A stretch of 12,325 nt of DNA from Smittium culicis (lineage: Eukaryota > Kickxellomycota > Harpellomycetes > Harpellales > Legeriomycetaceae): assembly GCA_001970855.1 (NCBI GenBank), contig LSSN01001763.1:1-12325 (forward strand), read 5' to 3'. Of this stretch, positions 1-9,534 are shown in pieces. Numbering within the stretch: the first letter of the stretch is position 1; every line of letters begins with the position of its first letter. The position numbers were made by a program, and so were the translations under genes. Below the pieces are notes generated by a model that was not told the DNA's origin, did not search any database, and worked only from the letters and a program-made list of their open reading frames with translations.

Positions 1-260
1 ATAATATAATATAATATAATATAATATAATATAATATAATATAATATAATATAATATAATATAATATAATATAATATAATATAATATAATATAATATAAT
101 ATAATATAATATAATATAATATAATATAATATAATATAATATAATATAATATAATATAATATAATATAATATAATATAATATAATATAATATAATATAAT
201 ATAATATAATATAATATAATATAATATAATATAATATAATATAATATAATATAATATAAT
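1..260. repeat. (ATAAT)n pentanucleotide microsatellite, 52 perfect copies
   Basis: Fifty-two uninterrupted copies of ATAAT fill the first 260 bases with no visible substitution. The array is cut by the window edge, so its true length is unknown. It ends sharply at TTAATGAAAT. The absence of point changes suggests recent expansion, or collapse and extension during assembly. It does not match common G-rich telomere repeats and contains no open frame of interest. Confidence 0.98.
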
Positions 261-331
261 TTAATGAAATGATAAATAATCTACGTAGAGCAAAGTTCTA
301 ACACTTTCAGATGAAATTTACAGGCCTTTTT

Positions 332-356
332 TTTGCACCTACAATATTTGCACCTA
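332..356 (+). repeat. Direct repeat TTTGCACCTA, two copies
   Basis: The 10-mer TTTGCACCTA occurs at 332-341 and again at 347-356, spaced 15 bases start to start. Four G or C bases in ten stand out here. Closely spaced short direct repeats can be subterminal protein-binding sites of a DNA transposon, and a hairpin lies 30 bases downstream. No matching element ends were found. Confidence 0.6.
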
Positions 357-385
357 ATAAGCTTTACAAAATCACCCTTTCGCTG

Positions 386-408
386 TGTCACAGTTTTTTC
401 CTGTGACA
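386..408. repeat. Perfect 8-bp inverted repeat (hairpin)
   Basis: TGTCACAG at 386-393 is followed by a seven-base pyrimidine loop and its exact reverse complement CTGTGACA at 401-408. Together with the direct repeat upstream it marks a short patch unlike the surrounding low-complexity DNA. It could be a cruciform, an RNA hairpin or a transposon remnant; there is no adjacent gene to give it a role. Confidence 0.7.
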
Positions 409-2231
409 TTATAGTACCACTTGTTCCTATTTTACCCATATAAGGGCAATTTAATTCATCTAAATTTTGTCAATATATGATTTCCTTGATAAATTTACCT
501 CTCTTTTTCGGTTTATTTTATAAATTATAAACGAATTTATTATAGTTAATTTTTTTCTTTATAACCAATAGGGATAATTTTTTAAAAGAAATTCAATTTA
601 TTCCGTCTATTTTTTTTTGAATTAATTCAGTCCAATAAGGTTAATTTTGAGGGTTATTTTATTTTCTAAGCTATAAATTGGGTCAAATATTAATATTATC
701 AACTATATTTCCTGAAATTATATTGTGTTCAATTCAATTATGGGTGTATTATTTTGAATTTATTGTAAAGTTTGACCGAAATATAGTACTATGAGCGTTC
801 TTATATTATAATTTCATGAATCAATTTCTTTTCATTTAATTTTAGGTTAATTATAATCGTTAATTTTTTGTTTTATTGTGGTTATTGCAGCATTAAATCA
901 TAATTAGGTTCAATATATAAATAATTTTTTATAATTTTTTATGGATAAATTGGCTGCAGGAATTGCTAACAAAAAATCTTGCTAATTTGATAAGATAAAA
1001 AAATTTTTTTTGTAATAATAGTGAACTTTATTAATCTTATCTCTAGAATTTGGGAAATTATAATGACTTTATTTGTTAACTGAGTTTGAAATTTCAACTT
1101 TTTAAAATATATACTTAACCCATAATCAACATTAAAATTACTATATATTATGGTTTAATATAATCAAATTTTATTCATTCTGCTAGTTTTATATTTTTTA
1201 AATGGTTAGCTTTTTCCTACGATAAAAGATTTATTTTCTGCTTATTCTTATTTCGAATTAAGATATTTTAATACATAGATAGCTATATACCAATTTTATA
1301 TTCTTTAATTCATATTTAAAAATATTCTATCTATAATTACGTCGTTTTAACTTCATCTAATTCATCCGAAACATAATTTTTTGTATATTATATAAGTCAG
1401 CTTCTCTAAAGGATTAAAAAAATTAAAAATTCATTATATTTTCATACTAGTTCAGAAAATATTTTTATGATTCTACAATTAATAAACTTATCAAGTATAG
1501 CTTTTTAATTTATAGATTAATTTGATCTTAGTTTTATTCTTGTATCAAAAATTTTTTATGAAATTTATTTTATAGTTTGCATTTAATTAATAAACCTGAA
1601 ATATTTTCCAGATATTAAATTATTTTTTAATATTTATTTTTCTTAATCAAAGATTCCATCGATATTTATACTTTTTAGAGAATAAAAATTTTTTATAAAA
1701 TATCTCTAATCTGATCTAAGAGTCAAAACTTTATAATTCTGTGATTATTTTGACAAGTTTTCTGTGCTCCTATAAGCTATATGCGAATAAATATTTCAAA
1801 CCTGGTATTATATATCAATATTTTGACTAAAATTATGTGTGATTAGATTATTAATTAGAATATAATATTTAAACAAGTATCAAGTATATATATTGTGATA
1901 GAATTATTGATAAATAATAATAAGCTTCTGACTCAATTGATTTATAAGCTATCGAAAGACTTTTTCTAGTAAAAAAAATTATTCTTAAAATAATAAATAT
2001 AGTAGAAAATTCTGAAAGAATCTAATCCAGAAAAAATGGCTTCTTTTCTAATTGAGCTTACATTTAATTTCTAAAAATCAACTAATTATCTACGAATAAA
2101 CTTATCTATATATATTTAATATTCAGTTATAAGTGATAGGTAACCTGTCTCAAAATCAATATTTTATACAATAGAAAAAAATTATTTTGATCATGTGGTA
2201 GTTCAATGAAAAATTATGCTTAAATAAAATT

Positions 2232-2264
2232 AATACTGCTGAAAAAATATTATTTTTCAGTATT
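2232..2264. repeat. 12-bp hairpin with a three-base bulge
   Basis: CTGAAAAA at 2239-2246 pairs exactly with TTTTTCAG at 2253-2260 across a six-base loop. The stem continues with AATA at 2232-2235 against TATT at 2261-2264, leaving CTG at 2236-2238 as a bulge. It lies in gene-free DNA. Some palindromes are expected by chance at this base composition. Confidence 0.45.
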
Positions 2265-5200
2265 TTAAAAAATTTTGTCGATATAAAAAATGACGATTAG
2301 CATTTTATATTTATAATAAATAAAAATACTTAAATAAATTCAATGTTTATAATGTGAAATCACATATGATACCTACAGTGGGTTACAAAATCGATAGAAT
2401 TTTTTTTCTAAATTTAGAATTAAAACTATAACCAGGAATTAAAAAGTAATAGTATACTAATTTATAAATAATATTAATTTGGATTTAAAACACAAATATA
2501 CCTTTTTTTAGAACATTATAATAAAAAATTACATTATAAAACTGAATTTGAAGGTTTATTTTAATCTAAAAATTATAATAAATATTATTTTATATTATAT
2601 ATATTTAAATAAGTATCATCTTAATCTCCTAATCAGTGATTTTAATTACCTTGATCAAGTTATGAATAAATCAATTTAACCCTAGAAAATTAATTTACTT
2701 ATCATAATTATGATTAGTTGGAATAAATCTGATAAGATTTGAGAGGGAGTTAAGTATTATTTCAAACGATTAGTAATATATAATTATCTTATCTAAATAT
2801 TTGAAAATTTATAGCCAGAATTAATGAAAAAGATTTGATTAAAAAAATCGAAAAACTCAGTTTAATCTGTAAGATAAAATTAATATAACTACTGCTAATA
2901 ATATAAAGTTTATATACTACTAAAATTATTAGGGGTAAATAACTTATTAATGTATAGTATCTAAATACGAATATCGCAAAGATTTGGAATAAAACCTAAT
3001 TCATACAATCAGAGATCCTAATGTCTTGTATTAAGATTTTTGGGAAATATTTTTTGGTATAGTGACTAAGATCAATATATGTTTTATTTTGAAATATTTT
3101 ATTTATCTAGATCATCATCTAGTAAGTCAAAAAATAAAATTTTGAATATATAGATATACTTTGAGATACAAAATCGATTATAATTTACTTATTTTCATAT
3201 CAATTTTTGTTGATACGTTTGATGTTGCTTCAAATATAAATCCAAAATCTATTAATGATCATTGATTATAATATCTTAATAATCCTAAGTTTCTATTGCA
3301 TTTTTATTCATTAATTCTACTTGATAAATAATGATTTTTATAAAATAAAAATTGTCAAAACAGTAGATTTTTGATTATTAAATTAATGATTTAGATTTTT
3401 AGAGTTACCCGAAAAATCGATCTAGATGAATCAATTCTATCAAAATATGATGCATATAATAGCTTTATTTTAAGAGTGAAAAACTAATATCCTCTAAATT
3501 ATATTTTCAAAATCCAGAAAATAGTACATAATCACAGAATTAATATTCTAACAAATTACCAAATCAGTTCAAACATACTAGATTTAAATATAATAAAAAT
3601 TGAGTTCATGAAATTTGATGCGACTGGTTACAAAATTTTTCTTACGCTTTAGGTTTAATTTATTTCTAGCGTTAATACATTGAATATTATGAGTATTGTA
3701 TAATTTTATCATTTAATATTGAAAGAAAAAAATCCTATCACAAGCGTAAAATAAATACTGGTTGATATATTCATTGTTTTTTTAAATAGAAAATTTTTAT
3801 TAAAATATATTTGACAAAAACTGAGTAAATTTAAGTTTATAGAATGGTTGAAATTTAAAATAAATATTAAAATTAAGTGGTATAGTTATATATATTGAAT
3901 AAGGCATAATTTGAAATACTAAATAATTAAATTATGGTAACAATATAAGCGTTTAATATCACATTTAAGCATAAAGTTTAAATAAATTAATAATTATAGA
4001 TTTAAAATTTCAGAAATATTATTATTGGAATACTCAAATTTAAAAATAGTTTTTTTAGCACAGTTATGACTAAAAAATTAGTGTATTTCGAATTTGAACT
4101 TATTGAATGAAAAAATTATACAAAATTAATACGTAATTACAAAATATAATGGATATAGTATTATATTTGATCATTATTAAAAAAATTGATAAAAATCTCG
4201 TCAAATAAAATGAATAAGGATAAATATTAAATAATTTTTGAAATAGAGTTCTGTAAAACCCATTACATAAAATTTTTTATCCAATATCAAATCGATCATA
4301 AAAAATTTTTTTCATTAATTATAATATTTATTTGTTTAAATAAATACGTATTTATCTAATATGATCAAGTTTTTATAGTAAAAAGCTAGTTTATAATGTA
4401 TTTAATATTATAAAAAATTTCAATAGTAGCTTCAATACCCATTATACGAATTAAAAAAACTATAAAATAAATCTTTATTAATCCAAACTTAAGTACTTTT
4501 GAGCTATTAATAAAAGAAATATAAATTAGCTGAATCAATTTTTCAGCAAGAAAATTATAAAAAATATTATAATTACTAAAAGATGTCTGAAATGAAATTA
4601 ATTTTGATTAGTAATATTTAATATAAATAAAATTTCTTGATTTGGTTGTATAAAGAAATTTAATCAAACTTGTAGAAAAGTATTATTGTAAATATAAATA
4701 ATTATTCTAATAATTTATACATGAAAAAAAATTTTTATTAATTATTTAGGCTGAAATATAAATTATATAATGAAAATAAAAATAATATCTTCTAAAATTT
4801 TAACTATCAGAGTTTCCACATGTATTAGTGTGGAGAATAACAGTCTTTATAAATGAACGGGGCTTAAATTATATATATAATATCAAATTCAAAATATTAT
4901 CCGCTAATTAATAATAATTTTAGTTGTCAAAAATAGGCGGTAGAATGTTCAAACAAATCAAATTTTTTCAATTAATCATAGAATTCGAAATTTGTGATTT
5001 TTTAATATAGAAAATAGAAAAATCATTTAAAAAAATATTAAAAATATTAGGCTTACAAAAATAACACAATTAAGTATAAATAATTATATTTTAATTTAAT
5101 CTTAGCAATTGAATGTTTATTAATTATAAAAAGGCTTCAAATAGTTTTATAATAAAAACTATATAAAAAACTTTATAAATTAAAAAATTATGTATTAGCT

Positions 5201-5405
5201 ACCAATCTAAATTTAAAACTATTGTTACACTTATCTAACTTAATATAATTTATTCAAAAGAGAAGATATGGTTAAAATTTATTGAGATATTTTAGAAAAA
5301 AAGATAATAAAAATTTATATATCATAGATTGATATTTCTAAAGATTGATATTAAAATTTTTTATTACTGAACACATATACTGTAATTTATGGGATTTTAA
5401 TCTAA
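2265..5405. other. Gene-free AT-rich spacer
   Basis: I see no supportable gene. Stops are dense in all six frames, as expected at about 80% A+T, where chance gives a stop in about one codon in ten. Small palindromes include CTAGAT/ATCTAG at 3107-3122 (four-base loop) and TCCACA/TGTGGA at 4815-4834 (eight-base loop). A TATAAAAAGG motif at 5125 is listed separately. Old decayed insertions cannot be excluded. Confidence 0.6.
5125..5134 (+). promoter_or_regulatory. TATAAAAAGG motif without a visible gene
   Basis: The 10-mer TATAAAAAGG is identical to the one placed like a TATA box before the secreted-protein gene at 10255 and to another at 7300. No open frame follows within several hundred bases. 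It may be chance, a decayed promoter or the start of a non-coding transcript. Confidence 0.2.
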
Positions 5406-5470
5406 CTACGTAAGCTCCTTAGAAATAAGATTTGCGAAATATTTCTGATAATTCCGAGTACCCCACGTAG
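5406..5470. repeat. Short imperfect inverted repeat CTACGTA/CACGTAG
   Basis: CTACGTA at 5406-5412 faces CACGTAG at 5464-5470, matching at six of seven positions. The enclosed 50 bases are slightly richer in G and C than the background. The octamer CTACGTAG also occurs at 281-288 next to the microsatellite. This is too short to call a transposon end. Confidence 0.3.
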
Positions 5471-5500
5471 TATTATTTTGTGATTATTCAATAGGAATTT

Positions 5501-5574
5501 TTTTGGGCTCTTTAAAAAAAACAACCAAATGAATAAAAATTTTATGAATTTTATAAAATTTTTTTTGCCCAAAA
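5501..5574. repeat. Nested palindrome (two stacked inverted repeats)
   Basis: An outer pair, TTTTGGGC at 5501-5508 and GCCCAAAA at 5567-5574, encloses an inner perfect 10-bp pair, AAAATTTTAT at 5536-5545 and ATAAAATTTT at 5553-5562 with a seven-base loop. The GGGC/GCCC clamps are rare at this base composition, so the outer pair is less easily explained by chance than the AT-only inner one. It could extrude as a cruciform or form a transcript hairpin. Confidence 0.5.
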
Positions 5575-5787
5575 TTATTTACCTTTTTCTTTTATGAAAA
5601 ATCGTCTCTATTTAATTTAATAGAAAATTCAAAATATTGAGATTTCGAAACCCCTTTTTCAAATTTTTTAAGTGTTGATATAGAGCAAATCTAATTGTAA
5701 TAATAATTTATTTAGGTTTATAATAAAATAATTATGTTTAAAATTACATAGCATAGTAAGTTATTTTAATAATGAGGCATCTTGTTG

Positions 5788-5825
5788 AGATCAGATCGCC
5801 AAAATATATATTTGTAAAAAAAACT
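5788..5825. repeat. Left terminal inverted repeat of the 515-bp element
   Basis: Thirty-eight bases beginning AGATCAGATCGCC and running into a T-then-A-rich stretch that ends in ACT. The outer 18 bases match the right end with one mismatch (C5797 faces the equivalent of T); the inner 20 match with one gap and a few changes. Confidence 0.65.
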
Positions 5826-6000
5826 GTATTAAAATAATTTTTATTTATAAAAATTTGAATCGGATATCCTTGAACTTTTTTCTCAACCGATTCCACCTGA
5901 GAATTGATCATTGCTCTCATTGCCGTTTTTTTTACCTTCTAAAAATATGTGTATTATGGTATAATTTTATCGTAGTTATTATTAAGTAGTGTATAATAGC

Positions 6001-6126
6001 AAATTTTATGGCAATAATTCTAATTCATATCATGATTTAAACTTTATGACAACAATTCTAATTGATATCATGATTTAAACTTTATGACAACAATTCTAAT
6101 TGATATCATGATTTAAATTTTATGAA
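6001..6126. repeat. 38-bp tandem repeat, about 3.3 copies, inside the 515-bp element
   Basis: Copies lie at 6001-6038, 6039-6076 and 6077-6114, with a partial fourth to about 6126. The second and third copies are identical; the first differs from them at four positions. Each unit contains the palindromic GATATC or a variant next to CATGATTT. Identity of the last two copies implies recent duplication or homogenisation. Internal minisatellites are known in some MITE and foldback families, and this array sits in the middle of one. Confidence 0.95.
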
Positions 6127-6156
6127 AATAAAAAAACAAATAAAAGGTGTCGTATG

Positions 6157-6190
6157 GAATTTAGACTACAAAGAGATTCTCTCTAAATTC
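6157..6190. repeat. Perfect 9-bp hairpin in the element core
   Basis: GAATTTAGA at 6157-6165 and TCTAAATTC at 6182-6190 are exact reverse complements around a 16-base loop. The hairpin lies between the tandem repeat and the right arm of the 515-bp element and partly overlaps the start of that arm. Confidence 0.7.
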
Positions 6191-6265
6191 TCAAGACGAC
6201 GTCAATCGATATCAAATTCAAAAGACTTTCAGTTTTGTTTTTTTTATACAAATTAAGTTCTTTTT

Positions 6266-6302
6266 AGTTTTTTTATAAAGAGAAATTTTGGCAATCTGAT
6301 CT
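6266..6302. repeat. Right terminal inverted repeat of the 515-bp element
   Basis: Inverted partner of 5788-5825. The outer ATTTTGGCAATCTGATCT (6285-6302) matches the left end at 17 of 18 positions. Just outside, CTGATCT is partly repeated, which blurs the boundary. Confidence 0.65.
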
Positions 6303-7299
6303 GATCTTAATTTTTATATTAATATTACTCTATATTTATATAATATTATATTATACAAACTTCATATACTCAGCTTTACATATATAAACTTTTACAAAAT
6401 TAGCATAATATTTTTTCTGACTTGGAATGGCTACATATTTCAATTCTATATAAAAATAGATTAATGTTCATAATGGAAAAGGAAGAAAAAAATAAAATAA
6501 AATCTTAAAATCACAAAAAAATTTAAACTTTATTTTATAACTCATCAATTAAGCCCAAAAAAATCGCTAGGGAATAATAAATAAAATTATGTGGATAACT
6601 TGGAATTCTCCAAGAAAGGTCATAATTATTTAAAATATAAAATATCTGTATAAAAAAAAATTATCATGATAAAAGGTATTGATTATAATGCTATTTCTAT
6701 AAAATTTCTATATTTTTATTTAGTTTAAATCTAAATTTAAATTCGAATAAAAAAGAAATTAAATCTATGATGTTTATCATTTAATTGATTAATAATGCTT
6801 GGATTGTAGCATATTACTATTAATATAGAAATAATCATTAACCAAAAGGTAAGTGCATATATTTCTGTAAATTTTATTAGGTATATAATACTAAAATAAG
6901 AGATAAAGTTATTCAACCTCAATTATATAATATAAAAATATTCTTTAAATGTATTTATGTCAGAGTAGATACATCTCTGAATACAAGGAAATCTTATTTA
7001 ATTCGAAGATAAAGTATAAAAAGAAAGAAAATGGCACGAAACAAAGTAAAAAGGGGAAAATTAAGCTACTCTAATACTAATTTGATTTACTGTGAATATT
7101 TTCTTTTCTTTTCCTTTTGAACTGAAAGTTGTTAACTTTTGATTGGACCAAAAATTACGAGTAAAACTACAAATAAAACAAAACTTTAATAAAAATATAT
7201 TACACACCAAAAAAAAGGCACATATAACAACGAGGAAAGATAAACTCAAGTATTAGGATTAAAACGAAATCGAATTATACTAAGTCGAAAAATTGTTGG

Positions 7300-7309
7300 T
7301 ATAAAAAGG
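7300..7309 (+). promoter_or_regulatory. TATAAAAAGG motif upstream of a GC-rich hairpin
   Basis: Same 10-mer as the putative TATA box at 10255. A GC-rich hairpin begins 28 bases downstream, about where transcription would start if this were a functioning TATA box. No protein frame follows. A short non-coding transcript or chance are both possible. Confidence 0.25.
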
Positions 7310-7327
7310 ACAGCCTAACTTACTTCT

Positions 7328-7345
7328 GAGGCGCCGGGCGGCTCG
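7328..7345. repeat. Isolated GC cluster with hairpin potential
   Basis: Eighteen bases, GAGGCGCCGGGCGGCTCG, contain only two A or T bases in a region that is otherwise about 80% A+T. GAGGCGCC and GGCGGCTC are near-perfect inverted complements (seven of eight) separated by one base, so a shorter stem with a small loop is likely. It resembles GC clusters of fungal mitochondrial DNA in style, but the rest of the window does not look mitochondrial. It could be a mobile-element end or a structured RNA segment. Confidence 0.6.
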
Positions 7346-8563
7346 AAAAATTATTATAAAATAAAATTCCATAATACATATATTTTTAGTTTTAAATTTA
7401 GTTATTATAAGTTACAAAATAAATAAGCTTATAAATATAACAAAGAGTAAAAATTAGTAAAATATTAAAATCTTGTATCTATATACTTAAAAATTTTAAA
7501 TACTGACACGAATTCAAGACTTTAAACCTTAAAACTTAGTTTTTTATTTGTATTACTTTATATTCGAACAAAAATCTATAAACTCATTACACTAAAATCC
7601 TTAACTGAAAATAAAGGTAGTAGTATATTAATTTCTACCAAATTTATAATATTATTATAAAAAATGGTATAAAAATTTTTTTAATAATTAAATGATATTT
7701 TATTTATACAAAATGTGTAATTAAAATTTAAATTGTAGTCATGATATATTTTAGCTTTCATAGAGAATAAAATTTTAAAAAGGTTATTTAAAAAATCTTT
7801 TAATAAAAGGTAATTATTATTTAAATTAGATAATCTAAAAAAAGTAACATTAAAATTATATTGAATCTATCAATAAACAAAGATTTTGTAAAATATGTAA
7901 CTATTTATAATTTATATTTATCTTTAGACACATTATTTAAATATCATATAGATACAGATCTAGTAATATTGATTTTTCATATATAATCTTTTTTTAAATT
8001 TATTCGATTTTAAAATCATTTGACAATTAAATAAAAATAAAATTAATAAAAAAGTAGAGTAAATTTTTATACTTAAAAAATTTAATCTATATAAATTTAA
8101 ATTACATATTTATCTAAAAAATTCTAACATTGGATTTATTTCACTATCTTAAAATTAATCACATATTATAATATATTTTATTCTAAAAGAAAATTATATA
8201 TTGAGACTTAAATAGCCAAAAGAAAAAAAATATAAATTAATACCTTATAGGGTTATAAAATAACTGTTTCTTTAAAATAAACTTTGTTATAGTTTTTTTA
8301 ATCAATCGATAGTAATAGTATAAACAATTAAAAAAAGACTAACAATAAAAACTTATAGATTTTAAGTATAAAAAAGCTGAAAATGATTTAACAATGAATA
8401 GCATAAAATTCTGGGTTATCAAAGTACTGTTGTTCACAATATTTGAAATTTGATATCGAATTTTTGTCCAATAAATAAAAAAGAATAATAGTTTAATAGT
8501 TTAATTCTCACTTATACCATTCAAACAGTAAATTTTTTAATATATAATAGTATTTTAGTTTTC

Positions 8564-8944
8564 ATGTTTACAATTATGGTATTTCAATTAAGATTCATAT
8601 TAAAATATTTAAAAAGTTTTAAAAGAACTTATTCTACAACAGCTTTTAAAAATTTTTTCAAAACCCAATTTGTAAAAGTACATTTTTCAGACTTTCTAGA
8701 ACTAACTGATGACCCCCTACCCCCTAATATATCCCATCTTGATTACTCAACCTCTCCTTCACTATTCCAATCATCATATTTATCAACTAATATACATGAC
8801 AGCATAAAAATTGTTATGAATATTATGCCGTATTACAATTTAAATTACTCTTTATATTCTTGTTCTTTATATCTTGATATTCTATTACATAATATAACTC
8901 CATCAGGAAAAAAAAACTTGAAATATTTTAAAAATAAAAATTAA
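8564..8944 (+). CDS. Hypothetical protein, 126 aa, possible mitochondrial/mitosomal presequence
   Basis: I do not recognise this protein. The frame is 126 codons. With a chance stop rate near 0.096 per codon, a frame this long is expected well under once in a window of this size, so it is probably coding or recently was. Residues 1-40 carry seven Lys or Arg and no acidic residue, with alternating hydrophobic residues, and contain R21-T-Y23-S24, which fits the R-x-Y-S type cleavage site of fungal mitochondrial presequences. The middle (residues 43-80) is rich in Asp, Pro and Ser and shows locally raised, C-rich composition, unlike the spacer. The C-terminus is Tyr- and Leu-rich with a Lys-rich tail. 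The frame is open upstream to 8492 with no other ATG, so the first Met is used; Met5 is an alternative. It stands alone, 166 bases before the pogo-like element. It could be a decayed gene or a single exon. Confidence 0.42.
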   Translation: MFTIMVFQLRFILKYLKSFKRTYSTTAFKNFFKTQFVKVHFSDFLELTDDPLPPNISHLDYSTSPSLFQSSYLSTNIHDSIKIVMNIMPYYNLNYSLYSCSLYLDILLHNITPSGKKNLKYFKNKN

Positions 8945-8949
8945 ATAAA
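8944..8949 (+). terminator. Possible polyadenylation signal AATAAA
   Basis: AATAAA overlaps the last base of the stop codon of the 126-aa frame, a compact arrangement seen in some reduced eukaryotic genomes. The hexamer is frequent by chance in DNA this AT-rich, so support is weak. Confidence 0.2.
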
Positions 8950-9110
8950 GAAATTTTAAACTAGAAATTTTTTTAAAAACTCTAGACTTGTTTTATTAAT
9001 TATTAATATTATAATTTAATTAACCTGAAATATAAACTATATATTTTGAATAAATATTAATCAATAAAATATTATATATGTTCTTATAGCTTTTTTGAGA
9101 ATAACAAGTA

Positions 9111-9133
9111 TAGGCAACCCTCGTTGATCGTAA
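9111..9133. repeat. Left terminal inverted repeat of the pogo-like MITE
   Basis: Begins TAGGCAACCCTCGTTG just after a TA dinucleotide. It matches the right end through AACCCTCGTT and on through TCG, with one gap near the tip and two changes after the core. Confidence 0.75.
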
Positions 9134-9168
9134 TCTATTTTAAAAAAAATTCTCGCATACAACAAGAT

Positions 9169-9187
9169 TTGCGAATGACAAGGTTCA
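9169..9187 (+). repeat. Subterminal repeat copy 1 of the pogo-like MITE
   Basis: TTGCGAATGACAAGGTTCA resembles the right terminus TCGCGAATAACGAGGGTTA in the same orientation. Related motifs in pogo/Tigger-type elements are candidate transposase-binding sites. Confidence 0.5.
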
Positions 9188-9305
9188 ATTTATGCACTGA
9201 TTACAGAATATTTATGTTAATTTGTTCTCTTGAAAATTTCTTGCATGAAAATACCTCGAATAAAAGAAACTTACTGCATTAAAATACATAAATGATATAA
9301 TAGAC

Positions 9306-9324
9306 TTGCGAAAAACGAGATTGA
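9306..9324 (+). repeat. Subterminal/internal repeat copy 2 of the pogo-like MITE
   Basis: TTGCGAAAAACGAGATTGA shares the GCGAA-n-AACGAG pattern with the right terminus. It lies near the centre of the element, which suggests that the MITE may contain an internal duplication of an end or is built from two fragments. Confidence 0.5.
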
Positions 9325-9534
9325 TCCATGAAAAAACTCGCACCTAACTGCAAGCAGATAAATAATATAGATATATAAACATTGTTATTATATATATTTT
9401 AATTTTATTAATAAAAAAAACTTAGTCTATATTTAGTCAACTAATTTTTTTTGCTTAAATTCAAGATTTTTGGTTCATTAAAGGGCTAAAGGAATCAAAA
9501 AAACCGTATTTCCCAATCATAGGAGAATAAAAGT

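Larger units (their letters stand above)
261..2231. other. Gene-free AT-rich spacer with small repeats near its left end
   Basis: No open frame longer than chance and no RNA gene is visible. The first 200 bases are less AT-rich and carry a short direct repeat and a hairpin, listed separately, and may be the remnant of an inserted element. From about 470 onward the sequence is low-complexity A and T with stop codons in every frame. Decayed transposon sequence would be hard to recognise at this composition. Confidence 0.6.
5788..6302. mobile_element. Putative non-autonomous inverted-repeat (MITE/foldback) element, 515 bp
   Basis: The left end AGATCAGATCGCCAAAAT (5788-5805) recurs inverted at 6285-6302 with one mismatch in 18. 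Similarity continues inward, with a gap, to about 38 bases (5788-5825 against 6266-6302). Further matching blocks lie at similar depths in both arms: 5854-5869 against 6207-6222, and TGAGAATT at 5898-5905 (110 bases in) against AATTCTCA at 6186-6193 (109 bases in). The arms therefore appear to be about 118 bases each. The core holds the 38-bp tandem repeat and a GC-richer segment, and there is no transposase frame. The exact ends are unsure: if the element starts at CAG (5792), an AT dinucleotide flanks both sides. I cannot assign a superfamily. Confidence 0.6.
6303..8491. other. Gene-free AT-rich spacer with an isolated GC-rich spot
   Basis: No supportable gene. Two open frames of about 62 codons on the - strand (6737-6922, 7061-7249) are no longer than expected by chance at this base composition. 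The stretch 6960-7330 is somewhat less AT-rich and includes an ATG at 7031 opening a 29-codon frame rich in basic residues behind an A-rich leader; I do not call it. The GC-rich hairpin at 7328 and the TATA-like motif at 7300 are listed separately. From 7350 to 8490 there is only low-complexity sequence. Confidence 0.55.

Noticed and set aside
1..260. ATAAT array as a telomere
   Set aside because: It has no G-rich strand and begins only at the window cut; a microsatellite is simpler.
6737..6922. 61-codon hydrophobic frame on the - strand
   Set aside because: At about 80% A+T chance alone yields several frames of this length in the window. Its Ile/Phe/Asn-rich composition is what AT-rich DNA gives when translated, and there is no start context or family signal.
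7031..7120. 29-codon + strand frame starting MARNKVKRGK after an A-rich leader, with TATAAAAAGA just upstream
   Set aside because: Too short to support. The basic start looks ribosomal-protein-like but I cannot identify it, and no continuing exon with clear splice sites was found.
7061..7249. 62-codon frame on the - strand starting with a signal-peptide-like segment
   Set aside because: The hydrophobic start comes from T-rich codons and the length is within chance expectation. The remainder shows no domain.
7328..7345. Window as fungal mitochondrial DNA because of GC clusters and AT spacers
   Set aside because: No mitochondrial gene, tRNA or rRNA is present in 12 kb, and the main gene encodes a protein with a secretory signal; the TA-flanked pogo-like MITE also argues for nuclear DNA.
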